Shown: positions 33,303 to 42,810 of the stretch, in pieces | Layout of the letters: each line of letters starts with the position of its first letter | Numbering within the stretch: the first letter of the stretch is position 1 | Origin: Actinomycetota bacterium | Lineage (GTDB): Bacteria > Actinomycetota > Thermoleophilia > Gaiellales > Gaiellaceae | Assembly (NCBI GenBank): GCA_003152275.1 | Contig: PLZU01000018.1 | Location: 156 to 53,183 of the forward strand | Direction of reading: 5' to 3' | DNA: 53,028 nt | Made by a program: the position numbers and the translations under genes | Notes under the pieces: generated by a model | The model's database searches: none | What the model was told of the DNA's origin: nothing | Seen by the model: the letters and a program-made list of their open reading frames with translations, nothing else

Positions 33303-34397
33303 GTGGCACATTCTTCGCTGCTTCGGCCCACTCTCGCTTTCGCCGTCGCGATCAGCTGCGGGGTAGCAGCCTTCGCATCGACCGGCTCGGCCTCTCCGGC
33401 CGCCGCGCCCGTTTCCAAGATGCCAGTCGCGCTCGGGGTCAGCATCTCCAATCCGGCAGCACCGGCGGATTTGCAGGACTACGTCAGGTCGGTCGGGCGC
33501 AATCCTGCGATCGTCATGTGGTTCCAGAACTTCGACGAACCGCTCTTCTACCCGAAACAGCTACCCGCTGTCGCGGCGCTCGGAGCGGTGCCGATGATCA
33601 CGTGGGAGCCTTCCCATAGTGGAGGCGTGAGCATTCCGCTCCGAGACATCGCTGCGGGCAAGTACGACGACTACCTGCGCCAGGCTGCGGCAGCTGCGGC
33701 TAGTTGGCGGAAGCCGCTCTTGGTTCGTTTTGCCCACGAGATGAATTTGCGCGGAAGCCCGTGGGGGCCGGGTGTCGACGGCAACACGGCGGCGAATTAC
33801 GTAGCCGCGTGGCAGCACGTCGTATCGATCTTCCGGCACGCCGGGGCGACGAACGTCCTCTGGGTCTGGTCGCCTAACGTCGAGTGCGGCGGTGCTTGCC
33901 CCTTCGCCGATTTCTATCCGGGAGACGCGTGGGTCGACTGGGTCGCCCTCGACGGTTACAACTACTCCAGCATCGATGGCATGCCTTGGATGAGCGTCAG
34001 CCAGATCTTCGGCTCCTCGTACGATGACCTCACCGAACTGACGAACAAACCCGTGATGATCGCGGAGACTGCTTCGACCGAGGTCGGCGGAGACAAAGCC
34101 GCCTGGATCACACAGGGGCTCCTCAAAGACCTTCCGACGCGTCTTCCGCGCGTGCGGGCCGTGGTCTGGTTTCAGCGCAACAAAGAGACGGACTGGAGGG
34201 TGAACTCTTCGGCAGCCGCTTTGGACGCGTTTCGGACGGTAGCCGACGCGCCGCTCTACGCCGGCAATGCCGCGGACGTTGTCTCCGACGCGTCGCCAGT
34301 GCGTCAACCGTCTAGCCGAAGCTCCGTTCTTCGGCTCGTTTCGCAATCATCTCTTCGTACAGTCGTTCGAAACGAGGCACGACGCGCTCGGAGGTGA
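33303..34397 (+). CDS. Secreted GH26-like glycoside hydrolase
   Basis: A 364-residue protein with signal peptide (about 1-35) and a TIM-barrel domain. Catalytic residues expected for GH26/clan A: Glu146 in RFAHEMN (acid/base) and Glu255 in IAETAS (nucleophile); FYPGDAWVDWVALDGYN also fits. It may trim the surface glycan made by the adjoining locus, or degrade external mannans. GTG start. The last 28 or so codons lie antisense to the glycosyltransferase gene, giving a basic, low-information tail. Confidence 0.8.
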   Translation: MAHSSLLRPTLAFAVAISCGVAAFASTGSASPAAAPVSKMPVALGVSISNPAAPADLQDYVRSVGRNPAIVMWFQNFDEPLFYPKQLPAVAALGAVPMITWEPSHSGGVSIPLRDIAAGKYDDYLRQAAAAAASWRKPLLVRFAHEMNLRGSPWGPGVDGNTAANYVAAWQHVVSIFRHAGATNVLWVWSPNVECGGACPFADFYPGDAWVDWVALDGYNYSSIDGMPWMSVSQIFGSSYDDLTELTNKPVMIAETASTEVGGDKAAWITQGLLKDLPTRLPRVRAVVWFQRNKETDWRVNSSAAALDAFRTVADAPLYAGNAADVVSDASPVRQPSSRSSVLRLVSQSSLRTVVRNEARRARR

Positions 34398-35580
34398 AGT
34401 CCGCACTCTTCGCTCGCGCGGCTGACTCCAAGCGTTCTCGTAGGGACACGTCGCGGATCAGACGGTCCATCGCATGGGCGAGTGCCGACACGCTTCCGGC
34501 AGGCACGAGCAGCCCCGATACCTCGTGCTCGATCATGTCACTCATCCCGCTTGGTGAGGTTCCGATCACCGCCTTACCTCTGCTCATCGCCTCGTGAACC
34601 ACGTTGCCCAGCGGCTCCGGCCACGTAGACGGAGCAACGCCAAAGAGGCAGCGGCCCCACGCAGCCATCACTGTGCCGTGAGGAACATCTCGAAGTACTA
34701 CGACATCGCGCGGAAACGCCGGCGTGTCAGGCTGCTGTGTGCCGATGAACACGAGAGGCGGTGGACTTTCGAGTTGACGGTAGGCCTCGAGGAGCACTCC
34801 TACTCCTTTCGTGGGCCGGAGCGCACCGACGAACAGGATGAAGGGCTCGTCGGGCAAACTCGCGAGGATGTGCTCCTGGGGCGGCTCGTCGCGCCCGTCA
34901 TCGCGGAAACTGGGGATTGTGACGACGGTCGGCACAACGCTCTGAGCCGGCGCCAACAGATGTCGTTCAATCGTGTCCTGCATGTACGTGCTGTTGGCGT
35001 GAAGTCCGTCCATGCGGCGCACGAGTGGTCGTCTTCCGCCCAAGACGCCACCGACTGAAACCACCGACTTGATCGGACTCCCGTAATAGCGAGTGGAGCA
35101 GCAAAGGCATTTACCAAGACTTGGACCTGAACACAGCTCCTGCCCACCGGCGGTATGACGGACGAGTGTCCGTATTGCGCAGATGTTGGAGTAGTCCCGC
35201 ATGGAGACCAGGAGAGGGATGTCACGCCTCTTCAGCGCAGCTAGGCAGGAGTAAGTGATCCACCCATAAGAGTGAAGAAGATCGGGATGAAACGACCGAA
35301 TCTCGCTGACAAGGCCCGCGACCGTGCCGGGATCCGGAACGGGCGGAAGATGGCGACGACGGGGATCGGCGGCCATCCTCCCGAGCCGCGCGGACCAGCC
35401 GCGGAGTCGTACAACGTCGACACCGTTGTCTGACTCGTTCGGCTCCATTCCTGGCTGCCACGGTGTAGCAACGGCGACGGAATGACCACGTGCCGCGAGC
35501 GCCTCCGCGAGCAGCTGGGTAGTCCGAGTCGCGCCGCCGATGATCGGCGGGTAGGAATCTGTTGCGATCAAGAGACGCAC
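34312..35580 (-). CDS. Glycosyltransferase family 4
   Basis: A 422-residue retaining GT-B enzyme. N-terminal LLIATDSYPPIIGGATRTTQLL, then FILFVGALRPTKGVGVLLEAY at the start of the C-domain, and the nucleotide-sugar site WPEPLGNVVHEAMSRGKAVIGT with the conserved Glu. A cysteine-containing insert (CSGPSLGKCLCCS) sits near 150. Last gene of the - strand glycan operon; overlaps the amidotransferase gene by 13 bases. Sugar unknown. Confidence 0.87.
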   Translation of the reverse strand: MRLLIATDSYPPIIGGATRTTQLLAEALAARGHSVAVATPWQPGMEPNESDNGVDVVRLRGWSARLGRMAADPRRRHLPPVPDPGTVAGLVSEIRSFHPDLLHSYGWITYSCLAALKRRDIPLLVSMRDYSNICAIRTLVRHTAGGQELCSGPSLGKCLCCSTRYYGSPIKSVVSVGGVLGGRRPLVRRMDGLHANSTYMQDTIERHLLAPAQSVVPTVVTIPSFRDDGRDEPPQEHILASLPDEPFILFVGALRPTKGVGVLLEAYRQLESPPPLVFIGTQQPDTPAFPRDVVVLRDVPHGTVMAAWGRCLFGVAPSTWPEPLGNVVHEAMSRGKAVIGTSPSGMSDMIEHEVSGLLVPAGSVSALAHAMDRLIRDVSLRERLESAARAKSADFTSERVVPRFERLYEEMIAKRAEERSFG

Positions 35581-37589
35581 AGATCACGCCCATCATCGGG
35601 CTCGTACTCTTGTGCAGATCGGGAAACGATCGGACGGGCGACGTTCCCCTGGGCTTCAAGCCAGGCCTGGAACATGAGTACCGTCCAGAGCTGTGCTCCC
35701 CAGTCGAACCGACCCGACATGTGTTCGGCCCATTTCTTTTGGATCGGGGCGGACTCGAGATATCCCTCCCTCGCCAGTCGCTCAGGTTCCAGTAGCCCGC
35801 GGGCCCATTCGTTGAGTGGCCCTCTGAGCCAGGTTCCGACTGGAACATTGAAGCCGCGCTTCGGACGTTCGTATAGCTGGCGCGGGAGGTAGCGGTCGAG
35901 GACCCGTTTCAGTATCCATTTGCCTTCCCCGTTACGGACCTTGACCGAGAGCGGGAGTCGCCACGCGAACTCGACAACCTGATGGTCAAGCAAGGGGGCG
36001 CGAGCTTCCAAGCTAACTCCCATGCTGGCGCGATCAAGCTTGACCAAAACGTTGTCGGGGAGGTATGTGACGGCGTCGAGGTACATCATTCGATGGGTGA
36101 GTTCGTCGAGCGAAGGCCACGAGGTGCGGTCGGTGAACGACGTCGGAAGATCGACCGCTTGTCGAACTATCTCGCATGGCTGTGGCCAGTGAGAAGACAT
36201 CGTCAGATACGCGGCCGCGGGATCACCGCTGCGAAGGAGCTCGCCGAGCGTGCGCACTCGGTATTGCGGACGCGCCCGACTCGATCCGGGGCGCATAAGC
36301 AAGCTCAACGTCAGCTGTAGTGCATCCTCCGGAACGATCTGAAGTAGTCGGCCAGCCAACTTTCGAAGCGGGCGGGGAATGGTCTCGACCCGACCCCAGA
36401 TGCGCTCGAGCTGTCGGTACCGGGTGTATCCACTAAACAGTTCGTCGCCGCCATCGCCTGACAGACTTACGGTGACATCGCGGCGAGCAAGCTCGGAAAC
36501 AAGATAGGTTGGAATCTGAGAGGGATCGGCGAAAGGCTCGTCAAACAACTCGGGCAGCTTCGGGACAACAGCCAAAGCATCGGCGGACGAAACGTAGAGT
36601 TCGGTGTGGTCTGTACCAAGCATCCGAGCGACCTCTGACCCGTGCTGGGCCTCGTTGAAGTCAGCCTCAGCGAAACCGATCGAAAACGTCCGGATTGCAG
36701 CGCTACTGCAATCTTGCATCAAGGCAACAACCATCGAGGAATCGACCCCTCCAGAGAGGAATGCGCCGAGAGGCACATCAGCGACCATGCGCAGCGCAAC
36801 GGCCCGCCTCAACTCGGCTTCGAGGCGATCGATGAGTTCTTCGTCACTTGCAACGTGTGGCTGACGCGCCCCATCGCCCGCAGCATCGCGCATCGTCCAG
36901 AACCGAGATACCTGTGAGTCCGCCAACTTGGCACGACCAACGAAGGTGATCGACGAGCCTGGCGGAAGAGTCTCGACGTCGCGGTAGATCGTGAACGGCG
37001 CCGGAACATACTGATGTCGCAAGAACAAGGCCACGCTGTTTCGGTCGACTTCGGGCGCAAATCCGGGAGCAGCGAGCAGGGCCTTGAGCTCGGAACCGAA
37101 CAGTACCCGGCCTCCCACCTCAGCGTAATAGAGCGGCTTTTCCCCGACCCTGTCCCTTGCTAGACGGAGGGTCTCTTCATGCCTATCCCAGAGAGCAAAC
37201 GCAAACATCCCGTTCAGTTTCCGCAGACAACTCTCAAGCCCCCATTCCTCGACCGCCGCGAGCAGCACTTCGGTGTCAGAGGTTCCGCGGAACATATGCC
37301 CGTGTCTCCGAAGTGCATCTCGAAGCTCCCGGAAGTTGTAGATCTCACCGTTGAACACGATCACATATCGCCCGCTGTGAGAGATCATCGGCTGATGTCC
37401 GGCGGACGAGACGTCGATGATCGCGAGCCGTCGGAAACCCATGGCGATTCCCGCGCGCGCATCGGTCCACAAACCGGAGTCGTCCGGCCCCCGATGTTGG
37501 AGTCGCTGCGCCATGGCGGATGCGCATTCGGCTAGCTCGTTCGCCCCTGTGCGGGCTGCGCGGTCCCAGATCCCAGCGATTCCGCACAT
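35568..37589 (-). CDS. asnB: Asparagine synthase-type amidotransferase
   Basis: A 673-residue, glutamine-dependent amidotransferase. Cys2 (MCGIAGIWD) is the N-terminal nucleophile after methionine removal; the glutaminase domain runs to about 220, followed by the ATP-pyrophosphatase domain with LSGGVDSSMV. In glycan loci such enzymes often amidate uronic acids instead of aspartate. ATG at 37589 shares a base with the sulfotransferase stop (TGATG), ensuring coupling; an open frame upstream lies in that gene. A free-asparagine role cannot be excluded. Confidence 0.9.
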   Translation of the reverse strand: MCGIAGIWDRAARTGANELAECASAMAQRLQHRGPDDSGLWTDARAGIAMGFRRLAIIDVSSAGHQPMISHSGRYVIVFNGEIYNFRELRDALRRHGHMFRGTSDTEVLLAAVEEWGLESCLRKLNGMFAFALWDRHEETLRLARDRVGEKPLYYAEVGGRVLFGSELKALLAAPGFAPEVDRNSVALFLRHQYVPAPFTIYRDVETLPPGSSITFVGRAKLADSQVSRFWTMRDAAGDGARQPHVASDEELIDRLEAELRRAVALRMVADVPLGAFLSGGVDSSMVVALMQDCSSAAIRTFSIGFAEADFNEAQHGSEVARMLGTDHTELYVSSADALAVVPKLPELFDEPFADPSQIPTYLVSELARRDVTVSLSGDGGDELFSGYTRYRQLERIWGRVETIPRPLRKLAGRLLQIVPEDALQLTLSLLMRPGSSRARPQYRVRTLGELLRSGDPAAAYLTMSSHWPQPCEIVRQAVDLPTSFTDRTSWPSLDELTHRMMYLDAVTYLPDNVLVKLDRASMGVSLEARAPLLDHQVVEFAWRLPLSVKVRNGEGKWILKRVLDRYLPRQLYERPKRGFNVPVGTWLRGPLNEWARGLLEPERLAREGYLESAPIQKKWAEHMSGRFDWGAQLWTVLMFQAWLEAQGNVARPIVSRSAQEYEPDDGRDLCVS

Positions 37590-38452
37590 CAGGTGGCTCG
37601 CTGTTCTTGCGAGCGCCCGCCCACACCAACCGAGTAGCCGAGATCTGCCATCGACGCACCGCACACTTTCTCGATGATCGCGAGATTCTCCGCGGAGAAG
37701 AATTCGTGAATGGGTGTCGCCTCGTCGCCACGGGGCTGAAACTGCACCTCGAGCAGATGGCTGATGCTGGCGCGCGGGACCAAGCCCACGGCGTGCGCCA
37801 GGCGTTTGAGTTCAGCGATCTTGTCGCTTCGGAAATCCTCGTACCGCACCAGCTCCATATCGTCTCGATGATTGAGATAGACGTCTGCGTAGTACACCCA
37901 CCTGGCCGCCAGGACCTCGATGTAGGTCGTGCCGTGGAGCCCTAGCCACGTCGGGTCGAGCGCAAGATCCCAACCACGACGCACCAAACGCTTTTCCCGC
38001 GTGGTGAGATCCGCTCGATCACCGGGAAAACCCAATCTGTTGAGGACGCTCTTAATGGTCGTACGCGGGTCGCGCACGACCATGATCTTCGGCGCACGAG
38101 GAAACCGGGTGCAGAGTTCCGGGTACAGCAGCGTCAGGTTCGGCTCCTTCACGATGTCGCACGAGAAGTCCAGCCTGTTGCGGCGCACGAAGCGCTCGAA
38201 CGACATCTCCCCCGAGACGACACGCTGATAGCTCGGGCGGCGGTCTTCGTTGACGAGATCCACCGCCACCGATGAGAGGGTCATCTCGGCCAGAAGCGCG
38301 GCAACCGCGGAAGTGCCCGATTTTTGGTGACCGAGAATAAAGACGGGGCGTGGGTGCGGGCTTGCGCTTATGGACTCGGCCCCGCGACGGATGCGTCGCG
38401 GAAGGGCATGAGCGTTCTCGCGCAGGCGCGCAATCGAAGCTAGGACTGTCAT
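37589..38452 (-). CDS. Sulfotransferase family protein
   Basis: A 287-residue sulfotransferase. PAPS 5'-phosphosulfate loop GHQKSGTSAVAAL (about 43-55) and 3'-phosphate segment VVRDPRTTIKSVLNR (about 125-140), with the catalytic base probably within the helix after the loop or in EPNLTLLYPEL. It transfers sulfate from PAPS to a hydroxyl, here presumably of a sugar. Start ATG 38452 shares a base with the flippase stop (TGATG); a GTG two codons earlier is possible. No PAPS synthesis gene is in view. Confidence 0.85.
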   Translation of the reverse strand: MTVLASIARLRENAHALPRRIRRGAESISASPHPRPVFILGHQKSGTSAVAALLAEMTLSSVAVDLVNEDRRPSYQRVVSGEMSFERFVRRNRLDFSCDIVKEPNLTLLYPELCTRFPRAPKIMVVRDPRTTIKSVLNRLGFPGDRADLTTREKRLVRRGWDLALDPTWLGLHGTTYIEVLAARWVYYADVYLNHRDDMELVRYEDFRSDKIAELKRLAHAVGLVPRASISHLLEVQFQPRGDEATPIHEFFSAENLAIIEKVCGASMADLGYSVGVGGRSQEQRAT

Positions 38453-39810
38453 CAGCACTCCGCTTTCGCGGTTCGGTCAGGAAGCGGGTCGGCCCCAAAG
38501 CCCCTCGCCACAGGACGGGCCATGAGGACCGCCTCGATCAGGAGCGCTGCCAGCCAGCCGACGGCGAGGCCCACCAGTCCGGCGATCTCAAGGCCGACGA
38601 TCGCGAGGGCTACTTCGAGCGCGGTGCCGCCCCAGACAAACGGGATCGCTCTGCCGATCCGTCGAGAAATGCGCGTGACAGCTGCGTAGTGGGTCTTGAT
38701 GGCGACTGGAAACACCTGAAGCACGAGCAGCCGGAGCGGCCAAGCGCCACCGTTGGCGTAATGAGAACCAAAGACCTCCAAGATTCTGCGTGCGCCGAAG
38801 AACACGACGATGCTGGCCGCGATACCAAACAGCATCGACAGGCACACAGTGAATCGGATCTTTGCCGGCGCGGTATCCGGCTTTCCAACTGCCGAGGGAA
38901 AGAGGACGGTGGCAAGAGCGATCGGGACCATCCACACGAAACCGGCGATCATCAACGCAACATAGAAGCGACTGTTCACGGCCGGCGTGAGCACCGCGGC
39001 AACGACCACAGGCAGCACGAGTCCCGGTACTTGCAACGCGAGGTTGAACGCATGATGTTCGATCGGCGACCGGCCGAGGCCTCGTATGAGACGGAACCGA
39101 GGACGTTTCGGCCTCACGCCTTGGCTCGTCAGGACTAGCGTCACGACAGAAAGCGACAGCGCGACACCCACCCCCCAAGCCGCGTAGATGGACAGCCCGG
39201 AACTGCGGCCGACCGCTGCTCCCGCCAACGCGAGGACTGCGAGCTTGACCACGGCGAAGATGGCGTTGCGCTGTAGCTGGAGATGAGCCCGAAGCATCCC
39301 CACAAGAGATTGATCCATAACCAGCCCGACCGCAGTGAGGGCAGCTGAAAACGCGAAGACAGCGACATGCACGGGGCGGTTACCCAAAGAAGCAAAGCCT
39401 GAAGAGAGCCGCGGAGAGAGAAGCGCAAACCCACCGCCCAGGACGAGCGCGACGCACCCGGCGATGGTGAGACAGGTTGGGACGAGTGAGCTGGCTTGAC
39501 CAGCGCGCCGCGGCAGCTCGCCCATCAGAAATGTCCCCAAACCCAGGGTAGAGATCGTCGCGATGAGCATGATCGCGGAGATTGCCGCGCTTCCTAGTCC
39601 AACTGCGGCAGGGGTGAAGCTGTGTGCGGCCACCCACCAGAATCCGACCCCAAGCACAGATGTCACGAGCGTGGTGCCGACAAGCGAGGCAGCGTTCGTA
39701 AAGATGAGCCTGAGATCACCTACAGGAGGATCTCTGCCAAGCAGCGCGGTGATGGCAGCAACCCCTCTCGCCGCGAGCGGATGCGGGGCCGAAGGCGATG
39801 TGTCAGCCAC
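38452..39810 (-). CDS. Wzx-like flippase
   Basis: A 452-residue polytopic protein with about 12-14 predicted helices, of the polysaccharide flippase (MATE/MOP exporter) superfamily. It begins with NAASLVGTTLVTSVLGVGFWWVAA near residue 40. Such proteins flip lipid-linked oligosaccharides across the membrane. GTG at 39810 was selected for the GGAG at 7 bases; a GTG at 39840 also lies in frame. Position in the centre of the operon fits glycan repeat-unit export. Confidence 0.82.
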   Translation of the reverse strand: MADTSPSAPHPLAARGVAAITALLGRDPPVGDLRLIFTNAASLVGTTLVTSVLGVGFWWVAAHSFTPAAVGLGSAAISAIMLIATISTLGLGTFLMGELPRRAGQASSLVPTCLTIAGCVALVLGGGFALLSPRLSSGFASLGNRPVHVAVFAFSAALTAVGLVMDQSLVGMLRAHLQLQRNAIFAVVKLAVLALAGAAVGRSSGLSIYAAWGVGVALSLSVVTLVLTSQGVRPKRPRFRLIRGLGRSPIEHHAFNLALQVPGLVLPVVVAAVLTPAVNSRFYVALMIAGFVWMVPIALATVLFPSAVGKPDTAPAKIRFTVCLSMLFGIAASIVVFFGARRILEVFGSHYANGGAWPLRLLVLQVFPVAIKTHYAAVTRISRRIGRAIPFVWGGTALEVALAIVGLEIAGLVGLAVGWLAALLIEAVLMARPVARGFGADPLPDRTAKAEC

Positions 39811-40010
39811 AGTTGATCTCCGCAGAGCGACATACAGCACGTCGAACCGCAGTGGCCGATACTAGGAAGGGTATGAGGCGTACCGTTATCCCTCGGCCGA
39901 AGAACTGATGAGCGAGCGTGGGCGTCCGGATGATGAACGCCATAGACCCCGCGAACGGTGCTCGACGCCGAGGTGTGCGCATATGGCTGGGCATCAGCTC
40001 CACAGCTGCT
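39811..40010. other. Intergenic stretch in the glycan operon, no gene seen
   Basis: Two hundred bases between the flippase start and the DUF1616 gene stop. I see no coding pattern, hairpin or tRNA; both neighbours are on the - strand, so it may hold a secondary promoter. Confidence 0.5.
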
Positions 40011-40802
40011 TCAACCCGTTCCGCCTTCGGTAACCCAGCGATACGGGGTCCGACTTCCGCTTATGTAGAGCATTGCCTGAATCCGGCGATGGGCAGAAGT
40101 CGGCGGAACAACTACGCTGGCGGTCCAGGTGGCGCCGGAAGGAAGCGCAAGAGACGACCATTCCCGAAGCGGGGCCGAACCGTCGATGACTCGCAGTCGG
40201 TACGTGCGACCGCCGGTGTCAGTGTTCTCGACGCCAACTCGGAGCATGTTCGAGCCGAGACGGTTGGGCAGGAGCCAGAGCCGCGTCGGAGAGTCGATCC
40301 GTTGCCGGTGGGCTGCCGCTCGGTAGGCGACGGCCAGCCCGGCAATTGCGAGGAGTGCGGCTAGCCCGCAACATGACACGAGCAACCTGCGCGGGACACT
40401 TGATCGGTCCGGGCGATCCGTCGGCATACCTACCAGCCCCGCGCTCTGCCGCCGGATCCACGCGACGCCCGCGGCGAGCATGGTGATACCCGAGAGCGCA
40501 CTCAACTCGGACGTTCTGTTAATGCCGCCCGGGACCCAGTTGAGCGCGACGCCCGCCAGGATGGCCACCGCAAAGCTGACCGCAATACTCGTCAATAACC
40601 GCTGTACAACATCCAAGTGCCGTGGCCGGAGCGCCTCAAGGACGGCGTAGCCGGGGAGGAACAACACCAGGGGCACGGCAAGTAACGCGTGGAATCTCGA
40701 TGCAGGGTCAACCGGAGAACTCGCGAGCGCGAGCACGACGGCCGCGAAGACGATGAAGAGGTCACGGTTCTTGCGCACGAGCAACGAAAGTGGACGGCTC
40801 AC
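40011..40802 (-). CDS. DUF1616-like membrane protein
   Basis: A 263-residue protein with four to five helices in the first 170 residues; FHALLAVPLVLFLPGYAVLEAL (about 37-58) is the DUF1616 signature. The C-terminal 90 residues form a probable extracytoplasmic beta domain. GTG start overlapping the next upstream gene's stop. DUF1616 proteins recur in polysaccharide loci but lack a proven activity. Confidence 0.78.
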   Translation of the reverse strand: MSRPLSLLVRKNRDLFIVFAAVVLALASSPVDPASRFHALLAVPLVLFLPGYAVLEALRPRHLDVVQRLLTSIAVSFAVAILAGVALNWVPGGINRTSELSALSGITMLAAGVAWIRRQSAGLVGMPTDRPDRSSVPRRLLVSCCGLAALLAIAGLAVAYRAAAHRQRIDSPTRLWLLPNRLGSNMLRVGVENTDTGGRTYRLRVIDGSAPLREWSSLALPSGATWTASVVVPPTSAHRRIQAMLYISGSRTPYRWVTEGGTG

Positions 40803-42724
40803 GATCCACGCGCTCCGTTCATGAGTTGCTCGGTGTCGTAGATCACGATGTTGCCGCTGTCGTATATCCGAGTGAGCGTGGAGTGATCAAATTTCTCGAG
40901 TGCTGCCCGAGGTAGAGGCTTGAAATGCGCGAAGGCGTTGGGTTCATCGGCCTCGAAGTAGAACCCGCGCAGCGGCAGTACCCCGGCGAGCCTCTTGTCG
41001 ACGATGATGTATTGCAGGTCATCCGCCACGATGATCCGCCGACTTTTCTTCCCGAACGTCCGCGAGAGGAATAGGGAGGGAACCGGGAGGCCATCGATCA
41101 CGCCTCTTTCCGGATCCAGGTCTCCGTACGATCCCATGAGCACGGCGTCGCTCTCGTCGGTCGCGATCCGGCTGCCGCTGACAAGGTGATCACGCGCCCA
41201 CATTGCAGCCGCAACACCTTCCTGGGCGAAGGACCGGTCGCCCGCTGCGGGCAAGAAAGGTCCGGGTAGGCGGCTCCATGGGGCCCAGTTCACGATAAAC
41301 CCGCCGATGAACACGACCGTCATGCCGGTCATCGCGAAAGAGCGCGCGAGAGGTTGCAGCGACCGCCCCTTGCGTGATCTTTCTGCCGAGCTGCGGCAAA
41401 TCAGCCACAAGCATCCCGCGACGGCGGCTGCAACGCCGAAGAACACGAACTCCGCCGCCCGATTGGACGTCTCCGTTCCACCTTGGGTCAGCCGCGGGAT
41501 AAGAGAGACCGGATACAACACCGCCGACAGAAGGAACACCAGAAGGAGTGGAGACCGTTTGGCGGCTCTGCGCATCGCCCACAGGCCGACGGGAAGCGCA
41601 AGCAACACCAACACCACAGACGCGAAGCCAAAAATCTGCCCCCAGAGAGGCTCGGCCCCCTGACCGGCACTCGCCTGGAACAGCGCCTTGCCACCCGTGG
41701 AGCCGAGCAAGAGGTCGTGGAGGCCGGCCAACACCTGGTGCGGTATCGCACCCAGCTCCGCTTGCGTCGCTGCGCCCGCGACGCCTCGATTCCAGTTCAC
41801 GACAAGCACGACGCAGAACACCGCTGCCGTCGCGAGTCTTCGAGTGGACATCGCGGTCACCTGCCGCCGAAGAGTCAAACTGGCTAGCAGAAGCGCGGCG
41901 AGCATGCCGGCGACCGCGTAACTCGTCACATGGTGAGTTGGCACGACCGCTGCCAGGACCAAGGCGCCCAGCGCCGCAGGAACCCAAGCGCTGCGCCCGC
42001 GAGCCCGAGTCCAGCGAGCGATCAGCCAGATGGCAGTCGTTGCCAGGGGCAAAGCTAGCGACTCATAGGCGAACTGCGCGTCGAAGAAGAGGAAGCTGGG
42101 ATTGGCCATGTAGATGAGCGCGGCGATCCCCGCCAACCACGTGGATCCAAGTACCTCCTCGAAGAGCCAGAAGAGACTTCCAGCGAACACCAGCCGAGCC
42201 GCTCCGACCACGAGTACTGCGGATTGGAAGATCGAAAGCCCGGTCAGCTTGACAAGCATCGCGGTGACAACCTCGAGGCCGGGGTAGTACGGGTATGCCT
42301 GGACGATCGGGTTCGCGGCGAACAGGTGATGGGACCCCAGGATGTCCGAGGTTGTCCGCAAGTGTCCGAGCTCATCGTGGAAGGTAAACATGGTCGGCTC
42401 GTGCATCACCTTGACCGTGTAGAGCGCCATGCCGAGCATCAATACGAGGGCCAGACGCTCCCTCCGATGAGCGCCGGCGGAGAGCATCCTGAAAGCGGGT
42501 GCCGCGTAAATGATGGCGAGGCCCGGGTAGAAGACCGGCACCGCCCACGCCTCCTGGCGCCAGGCACCGGCGTCGGCGACGCCAACCATCAACAGGCCGA
42601 CTGCCATGATGACCATGACGAACGGGAGGTGCCCCCACCTGTTGGCGCGCGAGGGCGCGCAGCCGACCGAATGCTCCACTCGCGCCACCGGTGGAGGCAC
42701 AGTCAAGGCAGGGTCAGCGCTCAT
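40799..42724 (-). CDS. Large GT-C-like membrane protein
   Basis: A 641-residue protein with about 11-13 helices. An acidic motif FHDELGHLRTTSDIL follows the second or third helix, the position of the catalytic Asp/Glu in GT-C glycosyltransferases and oligosaccharyltransferase-like enzymes. The C-terminal ~120 residues (YGDLDPERGVIDGLPVPSL onward) form a soluble outer domain. Probably attaches or polymerises glycan from a polyprenyl-phosphate sugar on the outer face. No exact family was recognised. Confidence 0.72.
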   Translation of the reverse strand: MSADPALTVPPPVARVEHSVGCAPSRANRWGHLPFVMVIMAVGLLMVGVADAGAWRQEAWAVPVFYPGLAIIYAAPAFRMLSAGAHRRERLALVLMLGMALYTVKVMHEPTMFTFHDELGHLRTTSDILGSHHLFAANPIVQAYPYYPGLEVVTAMLVKLTGLSIFQSAVLVVGAARLVFAGSLFWLFEEVLGSTWLAGIAALIYMANPSFLFFDAQFAYESLALPLATTAIWLIARWTRARGRSAWVPAALGALVLAAVVPTHHVTSYAVAGMLAALLLASLTLRRQVTAMSTRRLATAAVFCVVLVVNWNRGVAGAATQAELGAIPHQVLAGLHDLLLGSTGGKALFQASAGQGAEPLWGQIFGFASVVLVLLALPVGLWAMRRAAKRSPLLLVFLLSAVLYPVSLIPRLTQGGTETSNRAAEFVFFGVAAAVAGCLWLICRSSAERSRKGRSLQPLARSFAMTGMTVVFIGGFIVNWAPWSRLPGPFLPAAGDRSFAQEGVAAAMWARDHLVSGSRIATDESDAVLMGSYGDLDPERGVIDGLPVPSLFLSRTFGKKSRRIIVADDLQYIIVDKRLAGVLPLRGFYFEADEPNAFAHFKPLPRAALEKFDHSTLTRIYDSGNIVIYDTEQLMNGARGS

Positions 42725-42810
42725 ACGACGACCATGGGAACCACAGCCGCGGCAGTCGATCTAGATCAAATGCGTCCTGCTCGTATCCCTCGGCCACCGC
42801 GCCTCCTTCT

